32,034 nucleotides of DNA from Bryobacterales bacterium (GCA_947467395.1 CANIIC010000025.1:1-32034), one strand, 5' to 3'; counted from the stretch's first letter, positions 1 to 8,266 are shown. Notes: a model not told the origin generated them from the sequence alone. Numbers and translations are program-made.

Positions 1-1146
1 CTGAGCGACATCTCAGCCAAACGGGCTCTGGCGGCCAGTAGTTCCAAGCCGGATGTTGTGACCGTGGCAAACACCGGGGCGACGACTGCCGCCAGCTACA
101 CAATTGATTCGGTTACCTCCATCGCCAAGCCGGCGTCGGAACGGACAATCATCGGATACACGGATTCGGCGGCAACGCCGGTGAGTTCGACCGGGGATCT
201 GCGTCTGGTGGTGGGTACCCAGCAGTACAATTTTTCGCTCGCCAACAACACGTTGGTCGGCTTGCGCGACAAGATCAATGGGTTGGGAGCGGGAGTAACA
301 GCGTCGATCCTGACCACCTCCGGGGGAAACTACTTGTCCCTTTCGGCGAGTGCGAGCGGCGAGCAGGCACTGCAACTTCGCGACGACCCGCAGGGCGCCA
401 ACACAAATCTTCTGACATCCTCCAACCAGGGCTCCGATCTGGTGTTCCATTTGAACGGGATTGAGGTGCGCCAGTCGCGGAATCTGGTAAACAGCGTAAT
501 TCCCGGGCTGACGTTCACGGTGCAGCAGGAGTCGGCGGATCCGGTGGAACTCCAACTTTTGAGCGATCGCTCGCAGTTGGCTGCGGGGTTGGCGAGTTTC
601 GCGCAGGGCTTCAATGCGCTGCGCCAGCAAGTCAGCGGACAGACCGGCAGTGCCGCCGGGTTGCTCTCGGGCAATTCTCTGGTGGGACAACTGGGTGACC
701 GGCTGCGGCAGATCGCGTCGCAGCGGCTAGGATCGGGCTCGGTGAAGAGCCTCGCGGATCTTGGCCTGACGTTCGATTCCAAGGGAATGATGCAGGTAGA
801 TTCAAAGGTGCTGGATGGATTCACCAGCGACCAGTTGAGCGACGCGTTCACGTTCCTGGACAATTCTTCGCAGGGCCTGGGACACTTTGCCGCAGGGTTG
901 CGGCAATTTAGCGACCCGATCAACGGGCTGATCAAGCTGGAGCAGGACGGTCTGGATCGAGTGGATCGGTCGATTCAGGTGCAGGTCGCGAAGCTGGCGG
1001 AGCGAATGACGGTGATGCAAAAGGGTCTAAGTTTGCGGCTGCAACAGGCCGATTCGTTGCTCGCGACATTGGAGAGTCAGCAAAATACGGTGAAGGCCAG
1101 CTTGCAGGGCTTGAATGTGGTGCTGTACGGAAAGCAGCAAGGCTAG
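1..1146 (+). CDS. fliD: Flagellar hook-associated protein 2 (filament cap), 3' part
   Basis: The reading frame is already open at base 1, so the N-terminus lies outside the window; 381 codons are visible. FliD forms the cap at the filament tip and helps flagellin subunits fold and insert after export. Around 196-400 the protein carries a module with a beta-rich start (LRLVVG), a helix with a DKING-like motif and an LSLSAS strand, which resembles the Flagellin_IN (hook IN) motif. The C-terminal part is helical and polar (QVQVAKLAERMTVMQKGL), as in the FliD D0/D1 coiled coil. The next gene starts 1 nt after the stop, pointing to one transcript with a FliT-like chaperone. Family assignment rests on the FliD-like C-terminus and the flagellar context. 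Confidence 0.88.
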   Translation: MSDISAKRALAASSSKPDVVTVANTGATTAASYTIDSVTSIAKPASERTIIGYTDSAATPVSSTGDLRLVVGTQQYNFSLANNTLVGLRDKINGLGAGVTASILTTSGGNYLSLSASASGEQALQLRDDPQGANTNLLTSSNQGSDLVFHLNGIEVRQSRNLVNSVIPGLTFTVQQESADPVELQLLSDRSQLAAGLASFAQGFNALRQQVSGQTGSAAGLLSGNSLVGQLGDRLRQIASQRLGSGSVKSLADLGLTFDSKGMMQVDSKVLDGFTSDQLSDAFTFLDNSSQGLGHFAAGLRQFSDPINGLIKLEQDGLDRVDRSIQVQVAKLAERMTVMQKGLSLRLQQADSLLATLESQQNTVKASLQGLNVVLYGKQQG

Positions 1147-1147
1147 C

Positions 1148-1414
1148 GTGGGACTCCTCAACGCTTCGAGGGCAGCCTTGGACGCAGCGCGTTCCGGGGA
1201 TTTGGATGCGGTAGCTCAGGCTCTGGAAGCTCGCGCACTGGCGATCGAAAGAGGGGAACTCCCGAACGATGCGGTGCTCGACCTGGGAGAGCAGGTGGCT
1301 TCGTTGCTGCGGGAGCTTCGGGCGTCTTTGCGAACTGAAGACGCCCGGCTAAAGCAACTGGAACAGTGCTTCTGCCATTCAGTTCAGGATCCTTCGTTGG
1401 ACGTACGTGGTTAG
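1148..1414 (+). CDS. Small helical protein, probable FliT-like flagellar export chaperone
   Basis: I chose the GTG at 1148, 1 nt after the fliD stop, giving 88 residues; an AAGG sits just upstream inside the fliD end. An ATG at 1115 would overlap fliD further and add a Cys-rich leader unlike the rest. The product is almost entirely helical with alternating Ala, Leu, Glu and Arg, has no membrane segment and has a Cys pair near the end. In many bacteria fliD is followed by fliT, whose product binds FliD before export. Length, helix content and position fit FliT, but sequence identity in this family is very low, so the name is inferred from context. A FlgN-like chaperone is the alternative. Confidence 0.6.
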   Translation: MGLLNASRAALDAARSGDLDAVAQALEARALAIERGELPNDAVLDLGEQVASLLRELRASLRTEDARLKQLEQCFCHSVQDPSLDVRG

Positions 1415-1426
1415 TCGAAAATGAAT

Positions 1427-1470
1427 CGGGCCACAGCAGCGAATCCGAAAGGAATCGCCGCTGTGGCCCG
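1427..1470. terminator. Bidirectional intrinsic terminator between fliD-fliT and fliC
   Basis: Arms 1427-1442 and 1455-1470 pair over 16 positions with one mismatch (CGGGCCACAGC outermost) around a short A/G-rich loop. The + strand continues with AAGTGTTTCT. The - strand continues with ATTCATTTT. Both T-rich tails make it usable in either direction, as expected between converging operons ending at 1414 and 1491. Confidence 0.85.
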
Positions 1471-1490
1471 AAGTGTTTCTAGGCTAAGGT

Positions 1491-4400
1491 TTAACCTCTG
1501 AGCAAGGACAGCACCTGCTGCGGAGCAGAGTTGGCCTGAGCCAGAGCTGCGATACCGGCCTGCAGTAGAATCTGCGACTTGGTTAAGTTGGCGGATTCGG
1601 CCGCAAGATCCGCGTCACGGATGCGGGATTCGGCAGCCGCTAGGTTGGTCAGCTGCGATTGCGCCAGGTTGATGGCGAACGCAAACTGGTTTTGACCGCG
1701 ACCGACGACGGCTTGGGCTTTGCCCAGCAAGCTAACCGCATCGGCAAGGGCCGAGACGGCGGACTGAGCGCTACTGACGTCGCTGATATCGGCGTTCGAG
1801 CCGGTGCCGACCGTGGCCGCCGTACTCTGGTTGCCGGTGGGCGGCGTAATACCAGTCCCGTTCGGGCCCGAGCTAACCGTGACCTGGAATCCGCGGACGG
1901 TGCTGAGGAATTTGATCGACTGCACGCCGCCCGATTCCTCCTTCACTGCCACGATCTTGTTCAGAGTCGCGTCGTTGGACTGCTGCAGCGCGCTGTTGAT
2001 GCTCGTAAGCGCCTGATCGATAGACTGGCTACGCGCCGTTCCGTCGTTCTGTAGATTGACGGAGAGAGCGTGCTTGGCGCCATTCGCATCATTGGCCGAG
2101 ATGGACACGGTCTGGTCATCGCTGCCATAGAGGCGGTCGGTGTAGGCGAGCGACGCGGTAGCATCAGCGCCCTGCGAATCGAAGTACGGTGACGTGGTCG
2201 GTGCCGCACCCTGCGTATTACCGGCGAAGCTGGCCCCGTTCTTGGTGAAACCCGCGTTACCGGTGCCGTAGGCGTCCAAACGGAAGTAGGTGCCGTTGCT
2301 CGATGAGATCACCACCTTCCCGCCGCTCGAAGAGGCGCCGATGCCAGCCTTCACCAGCTCAGAATCCGTGGCAATGGAATCGTTCAACTGTTGCACGACG
2401 TTCGCCAGACTAGCATTGGATCCGTTGGTGACGTTTCCGGACGTCAGACCGAGTTTAGTCAGCACGGCCGCTTCTGAGGTGGAGTCGATTTCGACGCTAC
2501 TCGAAGAACCCTTGCTGCCTGAGGTCAGCACGATGTTGCCGGAGCCGTCCAACGAGGCCAAGGTGCCGCTGTAGCCGGCCGTCGTGTAGGCGGTGTTGAT
2601 CGTGGTCAGGATGCTGCCAACCGTCGTGGTGGCGCTGGTACCCAGAGCGGCTGTAAAGGACGCTCCGCCGTCGACACGCAACACTAGGTTGCCGGCCGTG
2701 CCGGCGCTCAAGTCGACGCGGCCCGACGCGTACGTCACCGTACCGGTCTGCGTCGCGGCTGTCGCGTCGCCGCCAGAGAGATTGGCGGAGAAAGTGTTGG
2801 TGCTAGACGCCCCGCCGTTTAACGACAACTCAAACGACGCGGTGCCATTGGAAGCACTGGTCGAATACGAGCTACCCGCCGTAATTGTCGTGTAGTCTAC
2901 GGCGCTGTTGGCACCCGACAGGAAGCTACCCAGACCCAGCAGGTTCTCGCTATCTCCGGTGGAGGTCACCTGGAACTGCTCACCCTTGCTCGAAGTGAAC
3001 ACCAGGTTATTGCCGACTGCGGATGTGGTCAGGGAGATCCCCGCACCCGTCAACTCGCTGGAATTCGAGATCTTCGTCTGCAAGTCTGCCAACACATCCG
3101 CCGATGTCGTAGTGCCGGCCGTGAAGGTGTTCAGGCTGATGTCAACAGGGCTGGTCAGACCACTACCCGTGAAGCGCAGCGTCACGGCATCGGAAGCAAC
3201 CGCTTTGTGCGTGCTCGATGACGTACCCGCCGTGAAGCCCAGCGCAGTGTAAGCGTTGTTGGCCACGGTGTCCACGCTGAAAGTGACCCCCTGCTTCGCC
3301 GTTTCAAACACGACCTGATTGCCGACCTGCTTCGCCGTCACCTTGCCGGCCAGTGTGCCCGCCGCGACCTGCGTGTTGATGTCCTGAACAATCTGCTTCT
3401 TGGTTAAGGAGGTCCCCGAGGTCAACGTCAAGGTCGCTGTCGTCCCGCCAACGGTCAGCGTGACCTTGTTGGTCGTGCCGGTTACGTTCGCAGTGGCACC
3501 GGTGTCGGTACCGATGATATTGGCCTTGGCCGTCAACGTACCGCCACCCTGATTCTGCACTTGGAGCGCCGCGCCGGTTGACGCGGCAGCGGCCGTCGTG
3601 GTGCCCGCCGTCAAGCCGAGCGCGGTGTTCAAGGCCGTGGTCACTACTTCCACAGAAGAGGTGGAGCTGTTGCCCTTGCTCTTGATCACCAGCTGATTTC
3701 CATCCAGCGAAGCCGTCGCCGCAGCGGCAAACGTCGCGTCCGCATTCAGTTCCTTGACGATCTGCCCCTTGCTTGTGCCGGCCGCCTGCGTCGTCAACGT
3801 GACGTTGATCTGCGAGCCACCGTCCACCTTGAACGACAACGTATTATTCGAGGAAGTGTCGACATACGCCGCCGTGTCGCTGCCCGTGACAGCGGCATTC
3901 TGTTCGAAGTTTCCGAGCAGTGCGTTCGCCAAGCGATCACCAGCCTGGACCTGGAACGCGGTGGTGGAGCTCTTGAAAACCAGCTGTTGCTTGCCGTTCG
4001 AATCCGTGCTGATCGAAGCCAGCACGTTCGCGTTCTTAAGCGCTGTGGCCTGTTGCGTGCCGCCGTTGGCAGCCGCGGAAATCGCCGCGTTCACCTTGGC
4101 AGCCAAATCGCTGGTGCCACCGAGGTTCGCGGTGTTCACCGCGAGTTTCACGCCGTTGCCGTCGAAGCCCGGTCCTTTGATGACAAAGGTCGTGAAGCCG
4201 GGGGTCGCCACCGAACCAGCGTTGGTGCTGTTCGTCAGAATGGAAGATAAGCTAGTGTTTGCCGAACCCGCGCCGATGTCGGTGCCCGCTACGCCAGTCG
4301 CCTGCACACCCTTGAGACCCAAGCTGGCCGAGTCAACCGTCGAGCGGCTCAAGTCCAACGATACAGAACCGTTGGTGGTAGCGCTGATGCCGTTCGAAGA

Positions 4401-4847
4401 CTGGCCGCCGCCGATGAATACGCTGAGCGCCTTCGCGAACTGACCGCCCGTGTTGAGACCCACCGCCTGGGCCTGCCGATCGATTTCGCCGATCACACTC
4501 TGGAATTCCGAATTCAGCACGCTTCGGTCGCCAGTAAACGCGCCGGATGCGGATTGCGTCGCCAAGGTGCGCGCGCGATCCAGCAGCTGAGAAATGTTGT
4601 TAATGCCGCCATCGGCCGTCTGCAACTGACTGAGGCCGTCGTTGGCGTTGCGAACGCCCTGCGCCAGCACGGCGCCGTCTGAACGGTAGGTGTTGGCGAT
4701 CGCCAACCCGGCCGCGTCATCGCCCGATGCGACGATGCGCAAACCCGACGTCACTCGATTGATCGTCTTCGACTGCAAGTCGCCGGTCACACGCAAGCTG
4801 TTCTGGGCCTGCAGGGATGCGACGTTCGTATTAATCGCGAATGCCAT
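1491..4847 (-). CDS. fliC: Giant flagellin, 1118 residues
   Basis: This is the filament subunit, exported through the flagellar type III system and polymerised outside the cell. The N-terminal D0/D1 (about 1-145: AFAINTNVASLQAQNSL, SGLRI, DDAAGLAIA) and the C-terminal D1/D0 (about 1018-1118: AESRIRDAD, LLQAG, AQANSAPQQVLSLL) are canonical. Between them lies an insert of about 870 residues, against 100-300 in ordinary flagellins. It contains about seven related modules near residues 218-312, 336-415, 461-542, 554-645, 719-808, 810-870 and 905-1000. The clearest ones share a VDGG or VGG strand, a helix with IVxxIN, a strand like GNxLVxxS and an LGLTxG ending. I see no Cys or Trp, and no Met beyond the initiator. 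The start is fixed by AAGGAGAG at 4855-4862, 7 nt before ATG. It follows fliW-csrA on the same strand. Confidence 0.95.
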   Translation of the reverse strand: MAFAINTNVASLQAQNSLRVTGDLQSKTINRVTSGLRIVASGDDAAGLAIANTYRSDGAVLAQGVRNANDGLSQLQTADGGINNISQLLDRARTLATQSASGAFTGDRSVLNSEFQSVIGEIDRQAQAVGLNTGGQFAKALSVFIGGGQSSNGISATTNGSVSLDLSRSTVDSASLGLKGVQATGVAGTDIGAGSANTSLSSILTNSTNAGSVATPGFTTFVIKGPGFDGNGVKLAVNTANLGGTSDLAAKVNAAISAAANGGTQQATALKNANVLASISTDSNGKQQLVFKSSTTAFQVQAGDRLANALLGNFEQNAAVTGSDTAAYVDTSSNNTLSFKVDGGSQINVTLTTQAAGTSKGQIVKELNADATFAAAATASLDGNQLVIKSKGNSSTSSVEVVTTALNTALGLTAGTTTAAAASTGAALQVQNQGGGTLTAKANIIGTDTGATANVTGTTNKVTLTVGGTTATLTLTSGTSLTKKQIVQDINTQVAAGTLAGKVTAKQVGNQVVFETAKQGVTFSVDTVANNAYTALGFTAGTSSSTHKAVASDAVTLRFTGSGLTSPVDISLNTFTAGTTTSADVLADLQTKISNSSELTGAGISLTTSAVGNNLVFTSSKGEQFQVTSTGDSENLLGLGSFLSGANSAVDYTTITAGSSYSTSASNGTASFELSLNGGASSTNTFSANLSGGDATAATQTGTVTYASGRVDLSAGTAGNLVLRVDGGASFTAALGTSATTTVGSILTTINTAYTTAGYSGTLASLDGSGNIVLTSGSKGSSSSVEIDSTSEAAVLTKLGLTSGNVTNGSNASLANVVQQLNDSIATDSELVKAGIGASSSGGKVVISSSNGTYFRLDAYGTGNAGFTKNGASFAGNTQGAAPTTSPYFDSQGADATASLAYTDRLYGSDDQTVSISANDANGAKHALSVNLQNDGTARSQSIDQALTSINSALQQSNDATLNKIVAVKEESGGVQSIKFLSTVRGFQVTVSSGPNGTGITPPTGNQSTAATVGTGSNADISDVSSAQSAVSALADAVSLLGKAQAVVGRGQNQFAFAINLAQSQLTNLAAAESRIRDADLAAESANLTKSQILLQAGIAALAQANSAPQQVLSLLRG

Positions 4848-4854
4848 GTGTCTT

Positions 4855-4900
4855 CTCTCCTTAGAATGTTCTGCCCCGTACTGGGGTCTGCCGGGCGTCC
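4855..4900 (-). promoter_or_regulatory. fliC leader with Shine-Dalgarno and two candidate CsrA sites
   Basis: The leader read on the - strand carries a GGA at 4900-4898 (in TAAGGACG) and a second GGA at 4860-4858 inside the Shine-Dalgarno (TAAGGAGAG). Between them is a small hairpin, CCCC-AGTAC-GGGG (4874-4886). CsrA dimers typically bridge two GGA motifs, one over the ribosome site, to block flagellin translation. That csrA and fliW lie directly upstream supports this reading. Binding itself is inferred. Confidence 0.55.
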
Positions 4901-4921
4901 TTACCGGGCGTTACAGGGGGC

Positions 4922-4948
4922 TTATCGGTGTGGGTGGTTAGGGCTTGA
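4922..4948 (-). promoter_or_regulatory. Sigma-28 (FliA-type) promoter of fliC
   Basis: On the - strand, TCAAGCCC (4948-4941) and ACCGATAA (4929-4922) are separated by exactly 11 nt. The sigma-28 consensus is TAAAGTTT, 11 nt, GCCGATAA; the -10 matches in 7 of 8 positions and the -35 keeps the AAG core. The -35 lies inside the last codons of csrA. A start near 4915 would give a leader of about 68 nt. Confidence 0.7.
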
Positions 4949-5165
4949 ATGTTTTGAGAAGTTTTTCCAGCCCCGGTGCCGCAATGGGACGCGAAGCGGC
5001 TTGGTTCTGCTCGCCCACGGTCTTGATCTCCTTGCGCACCACCCCGATCGTCTTCGGCGCGCGAATGCCCAGCTTCACCTGCGATCCCGCCGTCTCCAAC
5101 ACCTGCACTTCGATGTCGTCACCAATCAACAACGACTCCCCCGACCGTCTACGGATCACTAACAT
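4938..5165 (-). CDS. csrA: Translational regulator CsrA
   Basis: The 75-residue product is a small dimeric RNA-binding protein that recognises GGA motifs in mRNA leaders and usually represses flagellin translation. The N-terminal beta strand [10 protein letters not shown], the central VKLGIRAPK and the VVRKEI segment are typical; Leu2 and the Arg of VVRKEI lie in the usual RNA-binding strands. A tail of about 20 residues follows the core, within the normal size range. The start overlaps the fliW stop by a few bases, and a GGGGGAGG Shine-Dalgarno (about 5171-5178) lies inside the fliW end, so translation is probably coupled. The order fliW-csrA-fliC matches the FliW-CsrA-flagellin partner-switch module known from Bacillus and Campylobacter. 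Confidence 0.96.
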   Translation of the reverse strand: MLVIRRRSGESLLIGDDIEVQVLETAGSQVKLGIRAPKTIGVVRKEIKTVGEQNQAASRPIAAPGLEKLLKTFKP

Positions 5166-5587
5166 GCGCGCGCCTCCCCCAACGGGTGCTGGTGCGAATA
5201 CCGCGTGTCGGCCCGCACGGACTGCACGGCTACCCGCGTCGGCAAATCGATGACGATCGGCGCCAACAAATTGGCACTGATCTGACCATCCGTTGTCGCC
5301 GACAACAGCGCCAGTTCCAGCACCGAATCGGTTGCCCGAATCAGTTCCTGGTCCTCTGGATTCAGCCGCAGGTCGTACTGCGGCTCGAGCTGGCGAATGG
5401 GTGCCGCAAGAAAGCAGAGGCTCGCGTTTTCTAAACTTTGCAGGTGAACCAACGGCGCGTGTTGGGGCTGTTCAATCAGCACGAAACGGCGCGCATGCTC
5501 GAAGCCAGGCAGGCCTCGCGGAAACAACAGAAGCGACTCTTCCGTGTATTCCAGGTCACCGAATTGTTCGGAGTGTGCGGTGGGCAT
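5159..5587 (-). CDS. fliW: Flagellar assembly factor FliW
   Basis: FliW is a beta-barrel-like protein that binds either CsrA or unexported flagellin. When flagellin accumulates in the cytoplasm, FliW is titrated and CsrA shuts down flagellin translation. The 142-residue product starts with the family pattern FGDLEY, then [19 protein letters not shown] and later LLAPIVID, which are diagnostic. The length is normal. The ATG at 5587 is placed about ten residues before FGDLEY as usual, although no clear Shine-Dalgarno is visible. Its 3' end overlaps the csrA start. The gene diverges from the acyl carrier protein gene across about 69 bp. Confidence 0.93.
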   Translation of the reverse strand: MPTAHSEQFGDLEYTEESLLLFPRGLPGFEHARRFVLIEQPQHAPLVHLQSLENASLCFLAAPIRQLEPQYDLRLNPEDQELIRATDSVLELALLSATTDGQISANLLAPIVIDLPTRVAVQSVRADTRYSHQHPLGEARAC

Positions 5588-5656
5588 CGCCGTAGGGAGT
5601 GCACGCGCCGGGCCATGTTTTTCGGAGCTCTTGACTCGGTGTGGGAGACTGAATAC

Positions 5657-5893
5657 GTGGCTGAGTCGCGGGAAGAAACCTTACGAGCATTGATTGAAAA
5701 AGTGGCCGGGAAGCCGGCTCCTGAGGACGCCGATGAGTCCTTATTTGAAAGCGGGTTGCTGGACTCGTTTGCGCTGCCGGACTTGGTCAGCGCCATCGAG
5801 CACGCCTTCTCAATCAAGGTCCCGGACGCAGATCTGAATCCGCGCAAGTTTGACTCCATCGCTCGTATCGACGCCTACCTCTCCTCGAAATGA
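5657..5893 (+). CDS. Acyl carrier protein
   Basis: The predicted 78-residue protein has the carrier-protein fold signature LFESGLLDSF, with Ser37 as the expected 4'-phosphopantetheine site, followed by helix II (LPDLVSAIEHAF) and a C-terminal FDSIARIDAYL. The LLDSF form and IPD-like segment resemble stand-alone carriers of specialised acyl or D-alanyl pathways rather than the housekeeping AcpP. I chose GTG at 5657 because GGGAG at 5643-5647 is well placed; in-frame ATG at 5615 and GTG at 5639 are alternatives. The stop overlaps the next ATG (ATGA at 5890-5893), so translation is coupled to the KAS III-like gene. The pair probably acts on one acyl intermediate. Confidence 0.85.
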   Translation: MAESREETLRALIEKVAGKPAPEDADESLFESGLLDSFALPDLVSAIEHAFSIKVPDADLNPRKFDSIARIDAYLSSK

Positions 5894-6798
5894 GCGCCTA
5901 CCTCCGTGCCTTCGGGCGCTATGTTCCCGAACGCGTCGTCGCGAATGCGGAGCTGGCTGCTCGGCTGGACCGCACGGCGGAGTGGATCGAGAACGCATCG
6001 GGCATTCGTGAGCGGCGTTATGCTGCTGCCGACGAAGACGTGGTGTCGATGGCGGTTCGCGCGGGACTCGATTGCCTGCAGCGCGCCGGGGTCGAACCCG
6101 GCAGCGTGGGACTTTTGATCGTCGCGAGCGGCAGTGGCACATCCGGATTTCCCGGACCGGCGGTAAGCGTGGCGCATGCGCTGGGGCTGGGCTCCACACC
6201 CGCACTCGATGTTCCGGTGGCCAGCGCGGGCAGCGTCTTCGCATTGGCTCTCGCGATGCGATTGACCGAAGCTCACGGAAAGGTGTTGGTGATCGCGTCG
6301 GAGAAGATGTCGGTGTTGATCGGAGACGATCCGAACACGGCGATGTTGTTCGGCGATGGTGCGGGCGCGGTGCTGGTCTCCACCGAACCGGGCGGCTTGC
6401 GCCTGGTGGACGCGGTGCTCCATAGCGACGGCGCCTATCGCGATGACCTGGCCTTCGATGGATCACTGCGCATGAACGGCCTCAACGTGATTCTGCACGC
6501 ATCGCGCAAGATGCCGGCGGTGATCGACGAAGTGCTGCAACGGAGTCAAATGACGGCCGCACAGGTCGGCACATTCCTGCTGCATCAGGCGAACTTGAAC
6601 CTACTGACGCGCGTGGCGAAGTCGCTGAATGTCGATCGCGAGCGAGTGTTCACCAACATTGAGCGCTACGGAAACACTTCATCAGCATCCATGCTGATTG
6701 CCGCGTCCGAGTGGGCAGAAACAAACCCGGTGGATGGACCAGTGGTCTTCTGCGCATTCGGCGCAGGCTTCCACTGGGGAGCAGTCCTTGCTGTTTAG
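5890..6798 (+). CDS. 3-oxoacyl-ACP synthase III-like protein with Cys-to-Ser active site
   Basis: The 302-residue protein has the two-lobed thiolase fold of FabH/KAS III: SGIRERRYA near 37-44, MLFGDGAGAVLV at 152-163, LLHQANLNLL with His232, and ERYGNTSS with Asn262. The catalytic Cys expected in the DVxAAC motif is Ser112 (DVPVASAG), at the same position as Cys112 of E. coli FabH. A KAS III with Ser in this place (DpsC of daunorubicin synthesis) is known to act as an acyltransferase/starter-unit enzyme, so ordinary decarboxylative condensation should not be assumed. It overlaps the carrier gene upstream by ATGA and overlaps the purF stop at its 3' end. The substrate is unknown. It is not the only FabH the cell would need. 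Confidence 0.88.
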   Translation: MSAYLRAFGRYVPERVVANAELAARLDRTAEWIENASGIRERRYAAADEDVVSMAVRAGLDCLQRAGVEPGSVGLLIVASGSGTSGFPGPAVSVAHALGLGSTPALDVPVASAGSVFALALAMRLTEAHGKVLVIASEKMSVLIGDDPNTAMLFGDGAGAVLVSTEPGGLRLVDAVLHSDGAYRDDLAFDGSLRMNGLNVILHASRKMPAVIDEVLQRSQMTAAQVGTFLLHQANLNLLTRVAKSLNVDRERVFTNIERYGNTSSASMLIAASEWAETNPVDGPVVFCAFGAGFHWGAVLAV

Positions 6799-8261
6799 TG
6801 ACGTTCCCGGTTCGACATCAATTCCTGGATATTGATGAGTTCCGTCGGATAGTTGCCCGTGTAACAGGCGTAGCAGTAGTGATGATCACGATCATCGGCC
6901 ACGGACTGACTGAGCGCACCCAGCGACAGGTAACCCAGCGAATCAGCCTCAATGAAGCGGCGGATCTCTTCGAGCGTACTGTTTGCGGCGATGAGTTCGC
7001 CCACGCTCGGCGTATCCACGCCATAGAAGCACGGGGAAACTGTCGGCGGGCAGGAGATGCGAACGTGGACTTCTTTCGCGCCGGCGTTGCGCACCATGCG
7101 AACGATCTTGCGCGACGTGGTTCCGCGGACAATCGAGTCATCCACCAGCACGACGCGCTTGCCTTCGAGCAAGTGGCGAACCGGGTTCAGCTTCAGCTTC
7201 ACGCCGAAGTCGCGGATGGCCTGCGAAGGCTCAATGAACGTGCGACCCACGTAGTGATTGCGGATCAGAGCTTGTTTGAACGGCAGCCCGGATTCTGAGG
7301 CGTAGCCCAGCGCAGCGGGAACACCGGAATCCGGCAGAGGCACCACGATATCGGCATCGGCCGGACATTCGCGAGCTAGCATGCGGCCCTGCATTTCGCG
7401 CGATTCCTGGACGCTGCGACCAAAGACGATGGAGTCAGGCCGTGAGAAATAGACGTGTTCGAAGACGCAGTGCGCGTGGTCGCGCTTCGGAGCGTAACGC
7501 TCGCGCGTGACGCCTTCCGGTCCCACGATCACCATCTCGCCCGGCTCGACGTCACCCAGATAGACCGCGCCAATCAGATCGAAGGCGCAAGTTTCGGACG
7601 CGAACACGGTCGAGACCTTGCGGCCCGAAACTTCCAACTGACCCATGGCCAGCGGACGGAACCCGTTGGGGTCGCGCGCGATCAGGATGCGGTCCCCGGC
7701 TAGGAACACCAGCGAAAATGCACCTTCCAATTGCAGCAGCGCTTCGCGCAGGGCACCGGCCAGCGTCCGTTCGCGGGAACGGGCGACCAGATGCAGAATC
7801 ACTTCGGTGTCGCTGGAGGTCTGGAAAATCGAGCCGTCATATTCCAACTCGCGACGAATTTCAGCGGCGTTGGTGATGTTGCCGTTATGCGCGACGGAGA
7901 TGCGACCCTTGTTGCACTCTACCGACAGCGGCTGCGCATTCAGAACTTGAGAATCGCCGGCTGTGGAGTAACGCGTGTGACCGATGGCGTGATCGCCGGG
8001 CAGTCGGCCCAGCACTTCGGGCGTGAACAGGTCCGCAACGTGACCCATGCCGCGATGCAGGTAAGTGGCTCGACCGTCACTGGACGCAATGCCGGCGCTT
8101 TCCTGGCCGCGATGCTGCAGGGCGTAGAGGCCCAGGTAGGCCAGGTTCGCAGCTTCGGGATGCCCGTAGACCGCAAAAACCCCGCACTCTTCATGAAGCT
8201 TGTCGAAGACGTCTAGCTTGTCGTCTTCCAGTTGGTCGTGTTGGTCGAGTTGGTCAGACAT
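6795..8261 (-). CDS. purF: Amidophosphoribosyltransferase
   Basis: This enzyme makes 5-phosphoribosylamine from PRPP and glutamine, the first committed step of purine synthesis. A propeptide of about 25 residues precedes the nucleophile Cys in EECGVF (Cys26 from the ATG at 8261). The glutaminase domain shows GHTRYST and AHNGNI. The phosphoribosyltransferase domain shows the PRPP motif VVLVDDSIVRGTT. Cysteines in HCVFEH, SPCFYG and CYAC match the four ligands of the 4Fe-4S Bacillus-type enzyme. The propeptide is rich in Asp and Gln and contains a three-fold 9-bp repeat. A TTG at 8270, inside the purL stop region, is an alternative start. It is the last gene of purQ-purL-purF and its stop overlaps the stop of the KAS III gene. 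Confidence 0.97.
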   Translation of the reverse strand: MSDQLDQHDQLEDDKLDVFDKLHEECGVFAVYGHPEAANLAYLGLYALQHRGQESAGIASSDGRATYLHRGMGHVADLFTPEVLGRLPGDHAIGHTRYSTAGDSQVLNAQPLSVECNKGRISVAHNGNITNAAEIRRELEYDGSIFQTSSDTEVILHLVARSRERTLAGALREALLQLEGAFSLVFLAGDRILIARDPNGFRPLAMGQLEVSGRKVSTVFASETCAFDLIGAVYLGDVEPGEMVIVGPEGVTRERYAPKRDHAHCVFEHVYFSRPDSIVFGRSVQESREMQGRMLARECPADADIVVPLPDSGVPAALGYASESGLPFKQALIRNHYVGRTFIEPSQAIRDFGVKLKLNPVRHLLEGKRVVLVDDSIVRGTTSRKIVRMVRNAGAKEVHVRISCPPTVSPCFYGVDTPSVGELIAANSTLEEIRRFIEADSLGYLSLGALSQSVADDRDHHYCYACYTGNYPTELINIQELMSNRERH

Positions 8262-8266
8262 GTTGT

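Noticed and set aside
2290-4443. Several + strand open frames inside the flagellin gene
   Set aside because: They translate the reverse of Thr/Ala/Ser-rich flagellin repeats and show no recognisable domain or ribosome site.
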